Positions 1 to 9,082 are shown, numbered from the stretch's first letter. The stretch is DNA of 25,353 nt from JALYNX01 sp035292685 (GCA_035292685.1 DATDPP010000055.1:1-25353); one strand, 5' to 3'. Numbers and translations are program-made. Notes: generated from the sequence alone by a model not told the origin.

Positions 1-2
1 TG

Positions 3-197
3 TACAAGCTGGCCTACACCGGCGTCGGGTTGTACATCTCGATCACCTCGGAGGTTCCGCATGCGGTGTTCCTCTGGGGATTCGGGGTGGCCGATGCGGT
101 GATGTTCGTGCTGATGGCCGAGTGCCTGACGTACCTCTACCGGCACCGCCCCGAGCAGGCTGCGCTCCCCGCGCAGGAGGTTGGCCTCCTCACCTAG
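3..197 (+). CDS. C-terminal end of a membrane protein (partial)
   Basis: An open frame enters from the left edge and stops with TAG at 195-197, giving 64 residues. The visible part starts YKLAYTGVGLYIS and holds one or two hydrophobic stretches, including AVFLWGFGVADAVMFVLMA, followed by a short charged tail. This is the end of an integral membrane protein with a cytoplasmic-looking tail. No family can be named from so little sequence. It runs convergent to the next gene, with only 16 nt between the stops. Confidence 0.6.
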   Translation, partial: YKLAYTGVGLYISITSEVPHAVFLWGFGVADAVMFVLMAECLTYLYRHRPEQAALPAQEVGLLT

Positions 198-213
198 AGG
201 AAACGGCTGCCGA

Positions 214-717
214 TCAGAGTGTCTGACCTAGCAGTACCAGGGCGGCGCCTATGACCACCAGCCCGACGTGGACCGAGATGAGAGCCCAGCGACCTGCCGA
301 GAACGGGTCGTCGAGTCTGCGGGGCACCGGTAGCAGCCGATACCAGAACCAGGCGCCGAGGCTGCCACCCAACATCACCCCGGCCGTGATTAGCCACCAA
401 CCCGCGACTGCCATCGGGGGCCCTTCGAGGCCCACCGCCACCAGGAGCAACCCGGCCGAGACCATGGCGGCGGGGACGGTGAGCAGATAGCGAAACCGGG
501 GTCTCCCCAGCCCGGCGTAGAGCAGGGTGGGCATCAACACCCACCCCCCCAACAACAACCCGGTCGCCGTCCAGCCGGCGTCGGTGGTGCTGGCTGCCAG
601 CAGGAAGATCAGGCCCAGCGCCACCGAGCTGACCAGGATCAGACGCTTCAGACGACCCTGGAAACGGTGATCGAAGGACATCTCCGTCGGCAGGGCGGGT
701 GGGGCGGTGACGGTCAT
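214..717 (-). CDS. Small four-helix membrane protein of unknown function
   Basis: This encodes 167 residues. The start at 717 is chosen because its ATG shares an ATGA overlap with the stop of the radical SAM gene (714-717), the usual sign of translational coupling; the frame stays open further upstream but only inside that gene. After a polar N-terminus (MTVTAPPALP) come four hydrophobic segments at about residues 23-40, 47-65, 75-95 and 99-120, and a final one near the C-terminus (VHVGLVVIGAALVLL). I recognise no family. Its coupling to the radical SAM enzyme suggests the two are made together, perhaps as a membrane partner, but that is inference. Confidence 0.7.
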   Translation of the reverse strand: MTVTAPPALPTEMSFDHRFQGRLKRLILVSSVALGLIFLLAASTTDAGWTATGLLLGGWVLMPTLLYAGLGRPRFRYLLTVPAAMVSAGLLLVAVGLEGPPMAVAGWWLITAGVMLGGSLGAWFWYRLLPVPRRLDDPFSAGRWALISVHVGLVVIGAALVLLGQTL

Positions 718-2039
718 CTCGCCCCAACCATGGCTTCGGCTCCGGCGGCCACCTGGTCTTTGAATCCCTGGCGCCTTCTCGTCGTGGCCTCCTTGGAGTA
801 GAGGCGCATCGCCAGCGCCACCCCCTCCATCTCGAGCTCGGCGACGGTCATGTTCTGGGGCACGAAGTTGACGTCGAAGAGGGTGCATTTCTCCCAGGCA
901 CCGGGTTCGATGATGCGCCCTTCGGCCAGGAGCCGCTCATAGAGCGGGGTCCCGGGAAAGGGGGTGAGGGCGGTGATCTGCACGTCGAAGGGGTGCGTCT
1001 CCGCGACGAACCGCTCGATCAGCTCGAAGACCCCCGGCCCGTCGCCGTCCAACCCGAGGACGAAGCAGGCATTGACCGCGATGCCGTGTGACTGGATCGT
1101 CTCCACGGCCCGCCGGTAATTGTCGATTTGCCGCCGCTTCCAGTTGCGCTTCAGCTCCAGACCTTCGAGCCCTTCCACGGTCGGGCTTTCCAGGCCGATC
1201 AGGAGCTCGCGACAGCCGGACTCCTTCAGCAGGTCGAGCAATTCGGGGTCCTCGGCCACCGAGATGTCGGTCTCGGTGAACCAGTGGATCCCAAAACCGC
1301 CGATCGCCTCGGCCAGCTCACGCCCATGGTGCTTGTTGACGAAGGTGTTGTCGTCGGCCAGTTCGACGAAGGGCTCGGGCCAGATCCGCTTGATGGCCTC
1401 GATTTCGGCGACGACCCTCGCCACCGGCTTCTGCTTGTAATGGGGTGTCAGCAGGATCGAACTAGCGCAGAACTCACATCGCCAGGGGCAACCCCGTTGG
1501 GTTTGCACCGTCAGACGGTTGTAACGCTCCGGATCGAGCAGGTCGTAGCGAGGGATGGGGGCCTCGGCGAGGTCAAATTCGACCCCACGCGACGAGTACA
1601 CGCCGCCCAGCCTCCCCGCCTCCATATCGTGGATCACCCGTGGCCACGAGGTCTCGCCCTCGCCGACCACCACCGCGTCACATTGGTCCAGCGCTTCCTC
1701 GGGGAGACAGGTCACGTGGAGGCCGCCGATAACGGTTGGCACCCCCCAGGCCCGATATCGGTCTGCCAGCTGGTAGGCGTCCTTCACCTGGGCGGTGTAA
1801 GTGGAGAAGGCGGCCAGGTCGCACTCGGGCAGATCCCCCATGTCGTTGATGTCGGCGACCTCGATGTAGTCGACCTGGTGGCGATCGGGGGTGAGGGCAG
1901 CCAGGGTCAGCAGCGAAAGGCTGGGAAGCGAGGCGATCGTCTTTCCCCGTTCCACGAACCCGGGGAGGGTCAACCCCAACTCGGTGAGGATCGGGTTGTG
2001 GGCCCGTACCCCACTCATCGCAATCAAAGCAATCCTCAT
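714..2039 (-). CDS. B12-binding-domain radical SAM protein
   Basis: The protein has 441 residues. The N-terminal ~150 residues look like a cobalamin-binding Rossmann domain (VIGGLHVT at about 103-110, VVVGEGE at about 123-129). The radical SAM cluster motif CxxxCxxC is present as CPWRCEFC (C184, C188, C191) and would bind a 4Fe-4S cluster that cleaves S-adenosylmethionine. The middle region, with LLIGLESP and CFVLGLDGD, fits the Elp3/MiaB-like TIM barrel. Such proteins catalyse methylations or rearrangements in secondary metabolism, lipid or cofactor pathways; the substrate cannot be told here. The ATG at 2039 is preceded by AGGAGG seven bases upstream. The only coupled neighbour is the small membrane protein. 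Confidence 0.88.
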   Translation of the reverse strand: MRIALIAMSGVRAHNPILTELGLTLPGFVERGKTIASLPSLSLLTLAALTPDRHQVDYIEVADINDMGDLPECDLAAFSTYTAQVKDAYQLADRYRAWGVPTVIGGLHVTCLPEEALDQCDAVVVGEGETSWPRVIHDMEAGRLGGVYSSRGVEFDLAEAPIPRYDLLDPERYNRLTVQTQRGCPWRCEFCASSILLTPHYKQKPVARVVAEIEAIKRIWPEPFVELADDNTFVNKHHGRELAEAIGGFGIHWFTETDISVAEDPELLDLLKESGCRELLIGLESPTVEGLEGLELKRNWKRRQIDNYRRAVETIQSHGIAVNACFVLGLDGDGPGVFELIERFVAETHPFDVQITALTPFPGTPLYERLLAEGRIIEPGAWEKCTLFDVNFVPQNMTVAELEMEGVALAMRLYSKEATTRRRQGFKDQVAAGAEAMVGAR

Positions 2040-2173
2040 GCGCCAACCTCCTGAAAGCTGTCCACTTCCATGGTCCGACGGGGCGGTGGGGCCCGCTAGG
2101 GCTGAAGGTCCACATCGTGTTGGCGGTGGAGGTGGCGCTCACCGCGCCTCATGACTGCTGAAATCGTCTCTAT

Positions 2174-3004
2174 ATGAGCCTACTGGCTTTGGCCCTGGCG
2201 CTCCTGGCCGCCGTTCTCCATGCCTGTTGGAACCTGCTGGTCAAGGCAAGCGACGACCAACTGGTGGCGGCCTGGACTGTGGTGGCGGGGGCCGCCGTGC
2301 TCGCGATCCCGGTGCTGGCCTTCACCGGGCTGCCCGATCGCTCGGTGTGGGGCCTGATCGTGATGTCGACGGTCGTGCAAGTCGTCTACTTCCTCATGCT
2401 GGCCTCGGCCTACCGGATGGGCGACCTTTCATTCGTCTACCCCCTGGCCCGGGGCTCCTCGCCGGTCCTGGTGGCACTGGCCGGGGTTGCGTTCCTCGGT
2501 GACAAGATATCGGGCCTGGGATGGCTGGGGGTGCTGACGGTCACGGCCGCCCTCACCATCCTCGCCTGGCGCAGGATGGATCGATCGGGCTTATGGGCAG
2601 CCCTTGCCACCGGCCTCATGATCTCGCTCTACACCACAATCGATGCCGGTGCGGTGCGTCGGCAGGGGGAGGCCCTGCCGGTGATCAGCGCCGAGTTCGT
2701 GTTGTTGGGCCTCGCCCTGGGGTTGGTCGTGCTCGCCATGCGGGGGCGGGGCGCGATGTTGGGGATGGTCAGGGCCGACTGGCGCAAGGCCGCGATCGGC
2801 AGCGTCTCCACCGGCGGCGCCTACATGCTGGTGATGGTCGCCGCCCTCATCGCCCCGGTGGGACTGGTGTCGGGGGTAAGGGAGACCTCGGTGTTGATCG
2901 CGGTGATCGCCTCATACCTGTTCCTCCACGAGGAGGTGACGAGGGCGCAGGCGTGGACTGTCGCCGCCGCCGCCGGAGGCATCGCCCTCATCGCCCTGAG
3001 CTGA
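2174..3004 (+). CDS. EamA-family (DMT superfamily) membrane transporter
   Basis: The protein has 276 residues, the usual length for a ten-helix drug/metabolite transporter with two internally repeated EamA halves. It begins MSLLALALALLAAVLHACWNLL, and the N-terminal HACWNLLVK motif is typical of this family. The first half ends near WLGVLTVTAALTILAWRRM (about 115-135) and the second half runs to the C-terminus with SVLIAVIASYLFLHEE, the characteristic end of the EamA repeat. The substrate is unknown. It is divergent from the radical SAM gene with 134 nt between starts. There is no ribosome binding site before the ATG, so a leaderless transcript is possible. A strong hairpin follows the stop. 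Confidence 0.85.
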   Translation: MSLLALALALLAAVLHACWNLLVKASDDQLVAAWTVVAGAAVLAIPVLAFTGLPDRSVWGLIVMSTVVQVVYFLMLASAYRMGDLSFVYPLARGSSPVLVALAGVAFLGDKISGLGWLGVLTVTAALTILAWRRMDRSGLWAALATGLMISLYTTIDAGAVRRQGEALPVISAEFVLLGLALGLVVLAMRGRGAMLGMVRADWRKAAIGSVSTGGAYMLVMVAALIAPVGLVSGVRETSVLIAVIASYLFLHEEVTRAQAWTVAAAAGGIALIALS

Positions 3005-3023
3005 GAGCGAACCAATCGTTTTC

Positions 3024-3061
3024 GCGCGGGGATCCGCGCCCATAGGCGCGGATCCCCGCGC
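3024..3061. terminator. Perfect 17-bp hairpin between convergent genes
   Basis: The arm GCGCGGGGATCCGCGCC (3024-3040) is followed by the loop CATA and its exact reverse complement (3045-3061). It lies just after the transporter stop and before the stop of the oppositely directed HAD gene, where a bidirectional terminator is expected. There is no clear T run on either strand, so it would be a U-tract-less terminator. Confidence 0.65.
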
Positions 3062-3090
3062 TGAAACGAGTTGAAACGAGTTGTTACGAG
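3062..3090. repeat. Three tandem ~10-bp units
   Basis: TGAAACGAG (3062-3070), TTGAAACGAG (3071-3080) and the diverged TTGTTACGAG (3081-3090) lie in tandem right after the hairpin and before the HAD gene stop. The array is short and no function is evident. Confidence 0.5.
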
Positions 3091-3095
3091 CGGGC

Positions 3096-3827
3096 TCACG
3101 TCACCCGGAGGGAATCGACCCCGGGCACCACCACCGAGGCCAACTCCCGCGCCTCCGGGGGCGGGTCCCCTACCAGTACGATCCCAGCCAGGCCCGCCGC
3201 CCGACCGGCGGTTGCATCGACCCACGAGTCGCCGACATAGAGCATTCGCCCCGGTTCCACACTGAGGCGCGAGGCCACCTCGGTCAGCCCATCCGGGGCC
3301 GGCTTGGGGTCGAATCCGTCATCCCCGGCAAGGACCGCATCGAGGAGGGAGCCGATCCCAAGTGCCGCCACCGCGGCGTCCACTGACTTGCGGTCGTCGT
3401 TGGACACGACCGCCAATCGTGCTCCAGCCTCCCTCAGCGCTCGAAAGACGCCCGCCACGTTCCCCAAAGGCACCAGGTTTCCGGCCTCCCCCGCCTCCGC
3501 CGACGTTTCCCTGGCATGCTCGGCCTTCAGATGAGCTTCGTCCAAGCCGACGCCGTGGCTGGACAGGACCGCCAGCGTCGTCTCGTAGAGCGCGCGGACC
3601 GTACCGACCGCGAAGGGCCCGTCAATCAACAGCCGCCCGGTGTCGACATCCAGCCCGAGGCTGGAGGCAAGGTCTTTCGCCAGGTCGAGGTCCCCGGCGG
3701 CAGCGGCCTCCACCCAGTGGCGGGCTGCCGGGCCCCAAGCCGAGTCGAGGTCGATCAGGGTGCCGTCCTTGTCGAACGCGACCGCCTCCACCTCGAAGAC
3801 GACACCACCGGCCTCGACTCGTATCAC
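3096..3827 (-). CDS. HAD-superfamily phosphatase (phosphoglycolate-phosphatase-like)
   Basis: The protein has 243 residues with all four HAD motifs: FDKDGTL (nucleophile D19, general acid D21), VVSND (motif II), DPKPAPDG (motif III lysine) and YVGDSWVDA (motif IV acidic residues). The ~100-residue helical cap between motifs I and II makes it a C1-cap enzyme of the Gph/PGPase type that hydrolyses a small phosphomonoester in the cytoplasm. The start is taken as GTG at 3827; an ATG just upstream hits a stop at once, and GAGAG lies very close to the GTG, so a slightly later start is possible. It is the last gene of the ABC importer operon, 7 nt after the ATPase, which hints that the imported compound may be phosphorylated. 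Confidence 0.85.
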   Translation of the reverse strand: MIRVEAGGVVFEVEAVAFDKDGTLIDLDSAWGPAARHWVEAAAAGDLDLAKDLASSLGLDVDTGRLLIDGPFAVGTVRALYETTLAVLSSHGVGLDEAHLKAEHARETSAEAGEAGNLVPLGNVAGVFRALREAGARLAVVSNDDRKSVDAAVAALGIGSLLDAVLAGDDGFDPKPAPDGLTEVASRLSVEPGRMLYVGDSWVDATAGRAAGLAGIVLVGDPPPEARELASVVVPGVDSLRVT

Positions 3828-3834
3828 CTCTCGA

Positions 3835-4890
3835 TCAGACCATTACCCAGCAGGCGTGAGCGGGGAAGGAAATCTGGGTGGAGTCGCCGGCGACCGGTAG
3901 CACCAGCAGCCGCTCATTGAAGAGGTCGGCGGTGAGCCGACCGCCATCCACGGCCACCTGAACCCGGACTATCGAGCCGAGGAAGGTGACGGCCTCAACC
4001 GTCCCCTGGAGGACGTTGTCGGCTTCGGCGTCGAGGGTCAGCTCTTCGGGTCGCATCATCAGAGACACTTCTGTTCCCGGTTCCGACTCGATTCCCGATG
4101 TGGTCCGCACCTCGCCCGACCCAACCCGCAGCCGGCCCTCGTCGCGGTCGATGACCGTGGCCGGCAACCGGTTGAGCTGGCCGACAAATGAGGCCACGAA
4201 GCCGGTAGTCGGGTTGTTGTAGATCTCGAAAGGCACTCCCACCTGTTCCATGCGGCCCCGGCTCATGACCACGATCCGGTCGGAAAGGGCCAATGCCTCC
4301 TCCTGGTCGTGGGTCACGTAGACGGTGGTGATGTTGAGTTGACGTTGGATGCGCCGTATCTCGGCGCGCAACTCGTCGCGAATCTTGGCGTCGAGGGCGG
4401 ATAGCGGCTCGTCGAGGAGGAGCAGCTGGGGACGGATCGCCAGCGCCCGGGCCAGGGCCACTCGCTGCTGCTGGCCCCCGGAGAGCTCTCTGGGGTAGGC
4501 CTTGCCCTTGTCGGGCATGTGGATGAGGTCGAGCAACTCGGCCACCCTCGATTCGCGCGCGGTGCCGTCCTCCTTGCGGATCCTGAGCCCGAAGCCGATG
4601 TTCTCGGAAACTGTCATGTTGGGGAACAAGGCGTAGGACTGGAAAACCATGCCGATATTGCGCTCGTTGGGCTTGGCGTAGGTGACGTCCTCTCCGGCCA
4701 GCCTGATGGTGCCCGAGGTAGGCGGTTCGAAGCCGGCCACCATCCGCAGGGTGGTTGTCTTCCCGCATCCGGATGGCCCCAGGAAGCTGACGAACTCGCC
4801 CGGCGCCACCTCCAGGTTGAAGTCCTCGACGGCGACGACCCCGCTGAACTCCTTGCGCACCCCCTCCAGACTCAGAAAAGCCTCGCTCAT
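3835..4890 (-). CDS. ABC importer ATPase (PotA/FbpC type)
   Basis: The protein has 351 residues. Walker A is GPSGCGKT (38-45), the Q-loop is MVFQSYALFP (Q84), the signature is LSGGQ (136-140), Walker B is LLLLDE (156-161), and the H-loop is VTHDQEE (H194). A C-terminal TOBE-like domain follows from about residue 240, as in ATPases for polyamine, ferric iron, thiamine and molybdate importers. It powers the two permeases encoded directly upstream. Its ATG overlaps the stop of the second permease by four bases (4887-4890), so translation is coupled. The substrate cannot be read from this subunit. Confidence 0.93.
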   Translation of the reverse strand: MSEAFLSLEGVRKEFSGVVAVEDFNLEVAPGEFVSFLGPSGCGKTTTLRMVAGFEPPTSGTIRLAGEDVTYAKPNERNIGMVFQSYALFPNMTVSENIGFGLRIRKEDGTARESRVAELLDLIHMPDKGKAYPRELSGGQQQRVALARALAIRPQLLLLDEPLSALDAKIRDELRAEIRRIQRQLNITTVYVTHDQEEALALSDRIVVMSRGRMEQVGVPFEIYNNPTTGFVASFVGQLNRLPATVIDRDEGRLRVGSGEVRTTSGIESEPGTEVSLMMRPEELTLDAEADNVLQGTVEAVTFLGSIVRVQVAVDGGRLTADLFNERLLVLPVAGDSTQISFPAHACWVMV

Positions 4891-5720
4891 CGCCTCTGCC
4901 CCGATCTGGTGATGAGTGCGATCATCCCCATGGCGACCCAGGTGATGGCGAAGGCGACCACCGCCATGGCCGACGGTTCATAGACCTTGCTCCTGGTGAG
5001 CTCGGCCATGTAGGGGCCGAAGGTGTGCTGGGCCATGAAGAGGGCGATGGTCAGCTCGCCGATCACGATGGCGAAGGTGAGGAGGGCACCGGAGAGAAGA
5101 GCAACTCGCAGGTTGGGGAAGATCACCCGGCGCAGGATGGTGGCCCAACCGGCCCCCAGACTCTGAGCGGCCTCGGTGAGCGAGCGGACGTCCATGGCGC
5201 GCAAACCGTTGTCCACGGAGCGAAACATGTAGGGAAAGGAGAGGGCGGCGTAGGCGCAGACGAGGAGCACCCGCGAGCTCCCATATGTCCTCGTGAGGAG
5301 CAACGGTGGCCGCCCGTAGAGGCGAATCAGGCCGAAGACCAGCACCACGGCGGGGATGACGAAGGGAAGCAGCGTGATGAACTCCACGACGGGACGCAGC
5401 TTGGGCAGCCGAAGGGTGACCCAGTAGGCGGTTGGCACGATGATGAGCAGGCTGAGGATGATCGCGGCGACGGCGTTGACCACCGACTCGGTGAACGACG
5501 GCCAGAATCTGGAGTCCTCGAACAAACGCCGGTAGGCCTCGAAGCCGAGAACATCCTTTTCCGCCCGCAGCGACCAGTAGAAGGTGGCGCCAAGGGGGAC
5601 CAGGAAGTAGATGGCGCCGCCGATGAAGATCAGCCACGCCCAGAGTCGACGCTTCTTGGTCGGTTCTCCAGGTGCCGGGGCCTCCGCGGCGACCGGGACC
5701 GGGGCGGTGGAGATCGTCAT
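4887..5720 (-). CDS. ABC importer inner-membrane permease (PotC-like)
   Basis: This is 277 residues from the ATG at 5720. That start is preferred over the in-frame GTG at 5729 because GAGAGG sits eight bases before it and it forms an ATGA overlap with the upstream permease. An N-terminal cytoplasmic tail rich in Pro/Ala is followed by about six membrane helices. The coupling loop is EAAQSLGAGWATILRRVIFP, the EAA motif that docks on the ATPase. It forms the translocation pore together with the preceding permease. Confidence 0.88.
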   Translation of the reverse strand: MTISTAPVPVAAEAPAPGEPTKKRRLWAWLIFIGGAIYFLVPLGATFYWSLRAEKDVLGFEAYRRLFEDSRFWPSFTESVVNAVAAIILSLLIIVPTAYWVTLRLPKLRPVVEFITLLPFVIPAVVLVFGLIRLYGRPPLLLTRTYGSSRVLLVCAYAALSFPYMFRSVDNGLRAMDVRSLTEAAQSLGAGWATILRRVIFPNLRVALLSGALLTFAIVIGELTIALFMAQHTFGPYMAELTRSKVYEPSAMAVVAFAITWVAMGMIALITRSGQRR

Positions 5721-6637
5721 CCCAACCACCTCTCGGAGCGACGTTGGAGGATCGAGTAGATGAGGATGCTGCCGGCCATGATGAAGACCATTCCCATCGC
5801 CACCGCGTAACCGAGCCCGGGATTGTTGAGGACATCACCCGATATCTGTTGTCCGATCAGAAGTGTGGCGAGCGGGATGCTTCCGCCGGTGAGGGCATAG
5901 GCGGTGGCGTGGGCGCCAAAAGCGTTGCCGAAGAGCAGGATCATGGTCCCCAATATCGAAGGCAGCAGGATCGGGAAGGCAACTCGGCGCCAGTACTGGC
6001 GCGGGGTGGCTCCGAGGTTCTCGGCGGCCTCCCGCCAGTCCTGCTTCAACCCGTCGAGAGCGGGGAGGATGACGAGAACCATCAGGGGAAACTGGAAGAA
6101 GAGGTAGACCAACGTCAGCCCCCAAAAGCCGTACAGGCTGAAGCCGGTGTCGTAGAGGTCGACACCCATCCACTCGAACAATGAGGTGATCACCCCGATA
6201 CGGCCCAGGGTGAAGATGAAGGCCGCGGCGAGGGGGACTCCGGCGAAGTTCGAGGCCACTCCTGAGAAGGTGCTCAGACCGGAACGGCTGGAACGTCCGA
6301 GACCGCCCAAGGACACTGCCCACGCCAGGAGAAACCCGAAGACGCCTCCGATGAGCGCCGTGAGCAGACTGAGCCGGATCGACATTCCGTAGGCAGCCAT
6401 CACGTTGGGGTCGGTCAGGCTGCGGTAGTTGTCGAGGGTCAGGCTGCCATCGGGTGCTTCCAAGCTGCGATAGGCGAGGATCACGGTGGGGCCGATGAGG
6501 AACAGCCCGGAGAAGACGAAGAAGGGAAGGACGCCGAGATAGCGCCCGAAGCGGAACCGTGGGGGGCGCCGGGCGCCCCCCACGACTTCCGACAACGCGG
6601 CGTGACTAGCCGCTGGTGCTCTCCTCGACGGTGACAC
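5717..6637 (-). CDS. ABC importer inner-membrane permease (PotB-like)
   Basis: This is 306 residues from the GTG at 6637. The EAA loop is EAAENLGATPRQYWRRVAFP, and about six hydrophobic helices surround it. The start is uncertain: GTG at 6637 overlaps the binding-protein gene by 32 nt and lacks a good ribosome site, while TTG near 6595 or GTG near 6583 would also keep all helices. It ends in a four-base overlap with the next permease, so the two subunits are made in a coupled fashion. Its pairing with a PotC-like permease fits the 2-aminoethylphosphonate/spermidine/iron/thiamine importer class. Confidence 0.87.
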   Translation of the reverse strand: MSPSRRAPAASHAALSEVVGGARRPPRFRFGRYLGVLPFFVFSGLFLIGPTVILAYRSLEAPDGSLTLDNYRSLTDPNVMAAYGMSIRLSLLTALIGGVFGFLLAWAVSLGGLGRSSRSGLSTFSGVASNFAGVPLAAAFIFTLGRIGVITSLFEWMGVDLYDTGFSLYGFWGLTLVYLFFQFPLMVLVILPALDGLKQDWREAAENLGATPRQYWRRVAFPILLPSILGTMILLFGNAFGAHATAYALTGGSIPLATLLIGQQISGDVLNNPGLGYAVAMGMVFIMAGSILIYSILQRRSERWLG

Positions 6638-7778
6638 CCACCACTGTGGGCCATCCCTCGACGATGACCGCCTTGGCGGCCTCGATTTCCTCGATGGTCG
6701 GGAAGAAGGCCCCTTCGGTGCTCGGCAGCTGATCGGCGACTTCCGCCGGGATGGTCCCGGCCGCCGTCATGGCCTCGAACCGAATTGGGTGACAGAATCC
6801 CGAAGCCCAGCCGAGCTGGCCTTCGTCGGAGTACAGGTACTCCATCCACAGCTTGGCGGCATTGGGATGTGGTGCGTAGGCGCTGATCCCCTGCACGTAC
6901 ACACCGGCTATCCGGCCGTCTGCGGGGACTGTCGTCTCTATGTCCGGGTTGCCGGCCAGGTTGACGTCGTTCGCGATCGAGTTGTAGGACCAGTCGATCA
7001 GGATCGGGGTCTCCCCGATACCAACCGTGCGTGAGTCGCCGTCGATCGGCACGAAGTTGCCCGCCTCGTTCAGAGAGGCGAAGAACTCGAGCCCGGCCTG
7101 AGCGGCGTCCACCCCGGTGGCCCCGGTGGCCAGACCCGCGGCCCACACCGAAAGTGCGGCCGCATTGGAGGTGAGGGGGTCACCGGACAATGCCACCTGC
7201 CCGTTGAACGCGGGATCCAACAGGTCGGCGTACTCCGCAGGCGGAGTTGCCACCTCGGCGGTGTTGGTCGACAACGCCAGCACCCCGTAGTAGTCGCCAT
7301 ACCAGTTGCCGTCGGGATCCTTGGCCCCGTCCGGGATGTCGTCCCAGGTTGCCACCTTGTAAGGCTGGACCAGCCCGTCGGCGACAGCCTGAGGCCCAAA
7401 GGCCAGGCCGACGTCGATCACGTCAGGCGCCTGCGGCCCCGGGTTGTCCTTGTTGGCGACGATCGCCTCCAACTCCTCGGCCGAGCCGGCCCCCGGGTCG
7501 AGCTCGTTGACTTCCAACCCGTACTTGGCCTTGAAGCCGTCGATCACGGCTCCATAACCGCACCAGTCGCGGGGGAGGGCGATCGTGGTCAAAGTGCCCT
7601 CGGCCTGGGCGGCCGCAACCAGCTCTTCCATTGGGTCGGCTGCCGCGGTGGTTGCGGTGGTGCCTGCTGGGGCAGTGGTTTCGGTGACGCCACCGGCGGT
7701 GGTCGTGGTGTCCGATGATGTGCCGCAGGCTGCGATGAGCAGGGCGAGCACAACACCGATTGCGTATCTCTTCGTCAT
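6606..7778 (-). CDS. ABC importer substrate-binding lipoprotein
   Basis: This is 390 residues from the ATG at 7778, which has AAGGAG a few bases upstream. It opens with a lipoprotein signal peptide: MTKRYAIGVVLALLIAACG, with the lipobox Cys at residue 18. A Thr/Ala-rich linker of ~35 residues follows, typical of actinobacterial surface lipoproteins, then a type 2 periplasmic-binding fold (EGTLTTIALPRDWCGYG... and, near the C-terminus, YLYSDEGQLGWASGFCHP). It captures the solute outside the cell and hands it to the permeases. The family covers iron, polyamine, thiamine and phosphonate ligands; which one applies is not visible. It is the first gene of the five-gene operon. Confidence 0.9.
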   Translation of the reverse strand: MTKRYAIGVVLALLIAACGTSSDTTTTAGGVTETTAPAGTTATTAAADPMEELVAAAQAEGTLTTIALPRDWCGYGAVIDGFKAKYGLEVNELDPGAGSAEELEAIVANKDNPGPQAPDVIDVGLAFGPQAVADGLVQPYKVATWDDIPDGAKDPDGNWYGDYYGVLALSTNTAEVATPPAEYADLLDPAFNGQVALSGDPLTSNAAALSVWAAGLATGATGVDAAQAGLEFFASLNEAGNFVPIDGDSRTVGIGETPILIDWSYNSIANDVNLAGNPDIETTVPADGRIAGVYVQGISAYAPHPNAAKLWMEYLYSDEGQLGWASGFCHPIRFEAMTAAGTIPAEVADQLPSTEGAFFPTIEEIEAAKAVIVEGWPTVVGVTVEESTSG

Positions 7779-7860
7779 GTTTCTCCTTGGTTCAATGACC
7801 AGCCTCCGGGAGCGTACCCGCGCCAAGCGTCACGCGTTTGAACGGATGAGGAACTCCGGA

Positions 7861-9082
7861 TCAGACGATGGTGTGAGCCGGCTCCCGGCTGCCTTCGAGG
7901 TACCAGGTGTTGAGGGTTCCCTTGCCCTTCACCTGGAGCGGGCCGCGGGGGTGCACACAAAGTCGTCTTTGAGCAGGTGGTAGGTGGCCTCCGAGATCTG
8001 GATCTTCCCCGGCTCCCCTTGGGACTCCATACGGCTGGCGGTGTTGACGGTGTCACCCCACACGTCGTACTGGAACTTCTTCAGCCCGATGACCCCAGCC
8101 ACCGCCGGGCCCGAGTTGATGCCGATCCGGAAGCGAAGCGGCCCCTGTTTTCCGTACTCGAGCATGTCCAGGGCCATCGACGCCAGCGCAGTGGCATGGT
8201 CGGGTCGGGGGACCGGCACCCCGGAGGCGACCATGTAGGCGTCGCCGATGGTGCGGATCTTCTCGCAGCCGTACCTCTCGGCCAGGGAGTCGAAGTGGCT
8301 GAAGACCTCATTGAGCATGCCCACCACCTCGGTCGGGTCCATCTCGGCGCTGATCGGGGTGAAGCCGGCGGCATCGGCGAAAAGGACGCTGATCCCTTCG
8401 AAGCGGCGGGCGGTGGTCTCGCCGCGTTGTTTCAACTCGGCGGCCCTGCCCAAAACCTGGCGGACAGCGTTGCAGCGGCCGCCGAGATGCTCGATCGACT
8501 AGTCAAAACCACGTCTCCCTGGGTCCCGAAGCTGATGAACGATGTTCGCGCCTCACGAACAGGATCGTCGAGAGGGTGGGATCGGGGGCCGCTCGGGAGG
8601 CGGCCAGGGACTCCTCGAGGAACCCGAAGATCACCGCGACGGTCAAATAGAACGAGGTGGCTCCGATGATGGCCCGTCTGGAAAGGGTCAGGCTGCTGGT
8701 GAGGATGATGGCGATGCCCCACATCAGATAGGCCCCGGAGTTGGCGTAGCCCCCCAACGCCAGATGCACCGTGATGTGGTTGGTGGCGGCGATGACCGTT
8801 ACCAGGGTGACCGCGGTGACCACCTTCCCCGGGCTTCGCCCGAGCACGTACCACACCGACGCCAGGGCCAAGACCGTGGCCAGAACGAGGGTGGACCACC
8901 CGGCGACCGCCTCGACGAAGAAGAAGAAGAGAACGGCGAACCCCGCGGTGCTCGCAGCGGCCCCGAGCAGGGTGAAGAGAACCAGCCGCACCACTGTCTC
9001 CGGGATCCTCGATCGTGGCCAGGGCTCCGGCGGCCTGTGCTCGCGGCGACAACCGCTCCCAGAAGGGTGCCTCGTCCGTCAT
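7861..9082 (-). pseudogene. Frame-broken membrane class III nucleotidyl cyclase
   Basis: Homology to the intact cyclase at 9709-10947 runs along this whole stretch but in three or more frames. It starts at ATG 9082 after AAGGAGAG (MTDEAPFWERLSP..., ending PGD near 8995). It then shifts to a frame carrying about six membrane helices (to about 8540), and shifts again to the cyclase domain (FADAAGFTPIS, RTIGDAYM, YDVWGDTVN). Near 7947-7951, a C5 run on the coding strand that would be in frame as C6 shifts the end once more: QVKGKGTLNTW continues to a TGA at 7861. An in-frame TAG lies near 8503. The substrate-selecting Lys (K280 in the paralogue) is Arg here. The breaks could be true decay or base-calling errors at homopolymers. 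Confidence 0.75.

Noticed and set aside
656..672. Possible further boundary motif (CCTGGAAACGG)
   Set aside because: Only the left 11 bases match, it is inside a coding region, and there are no TA genes or junction signs near it.
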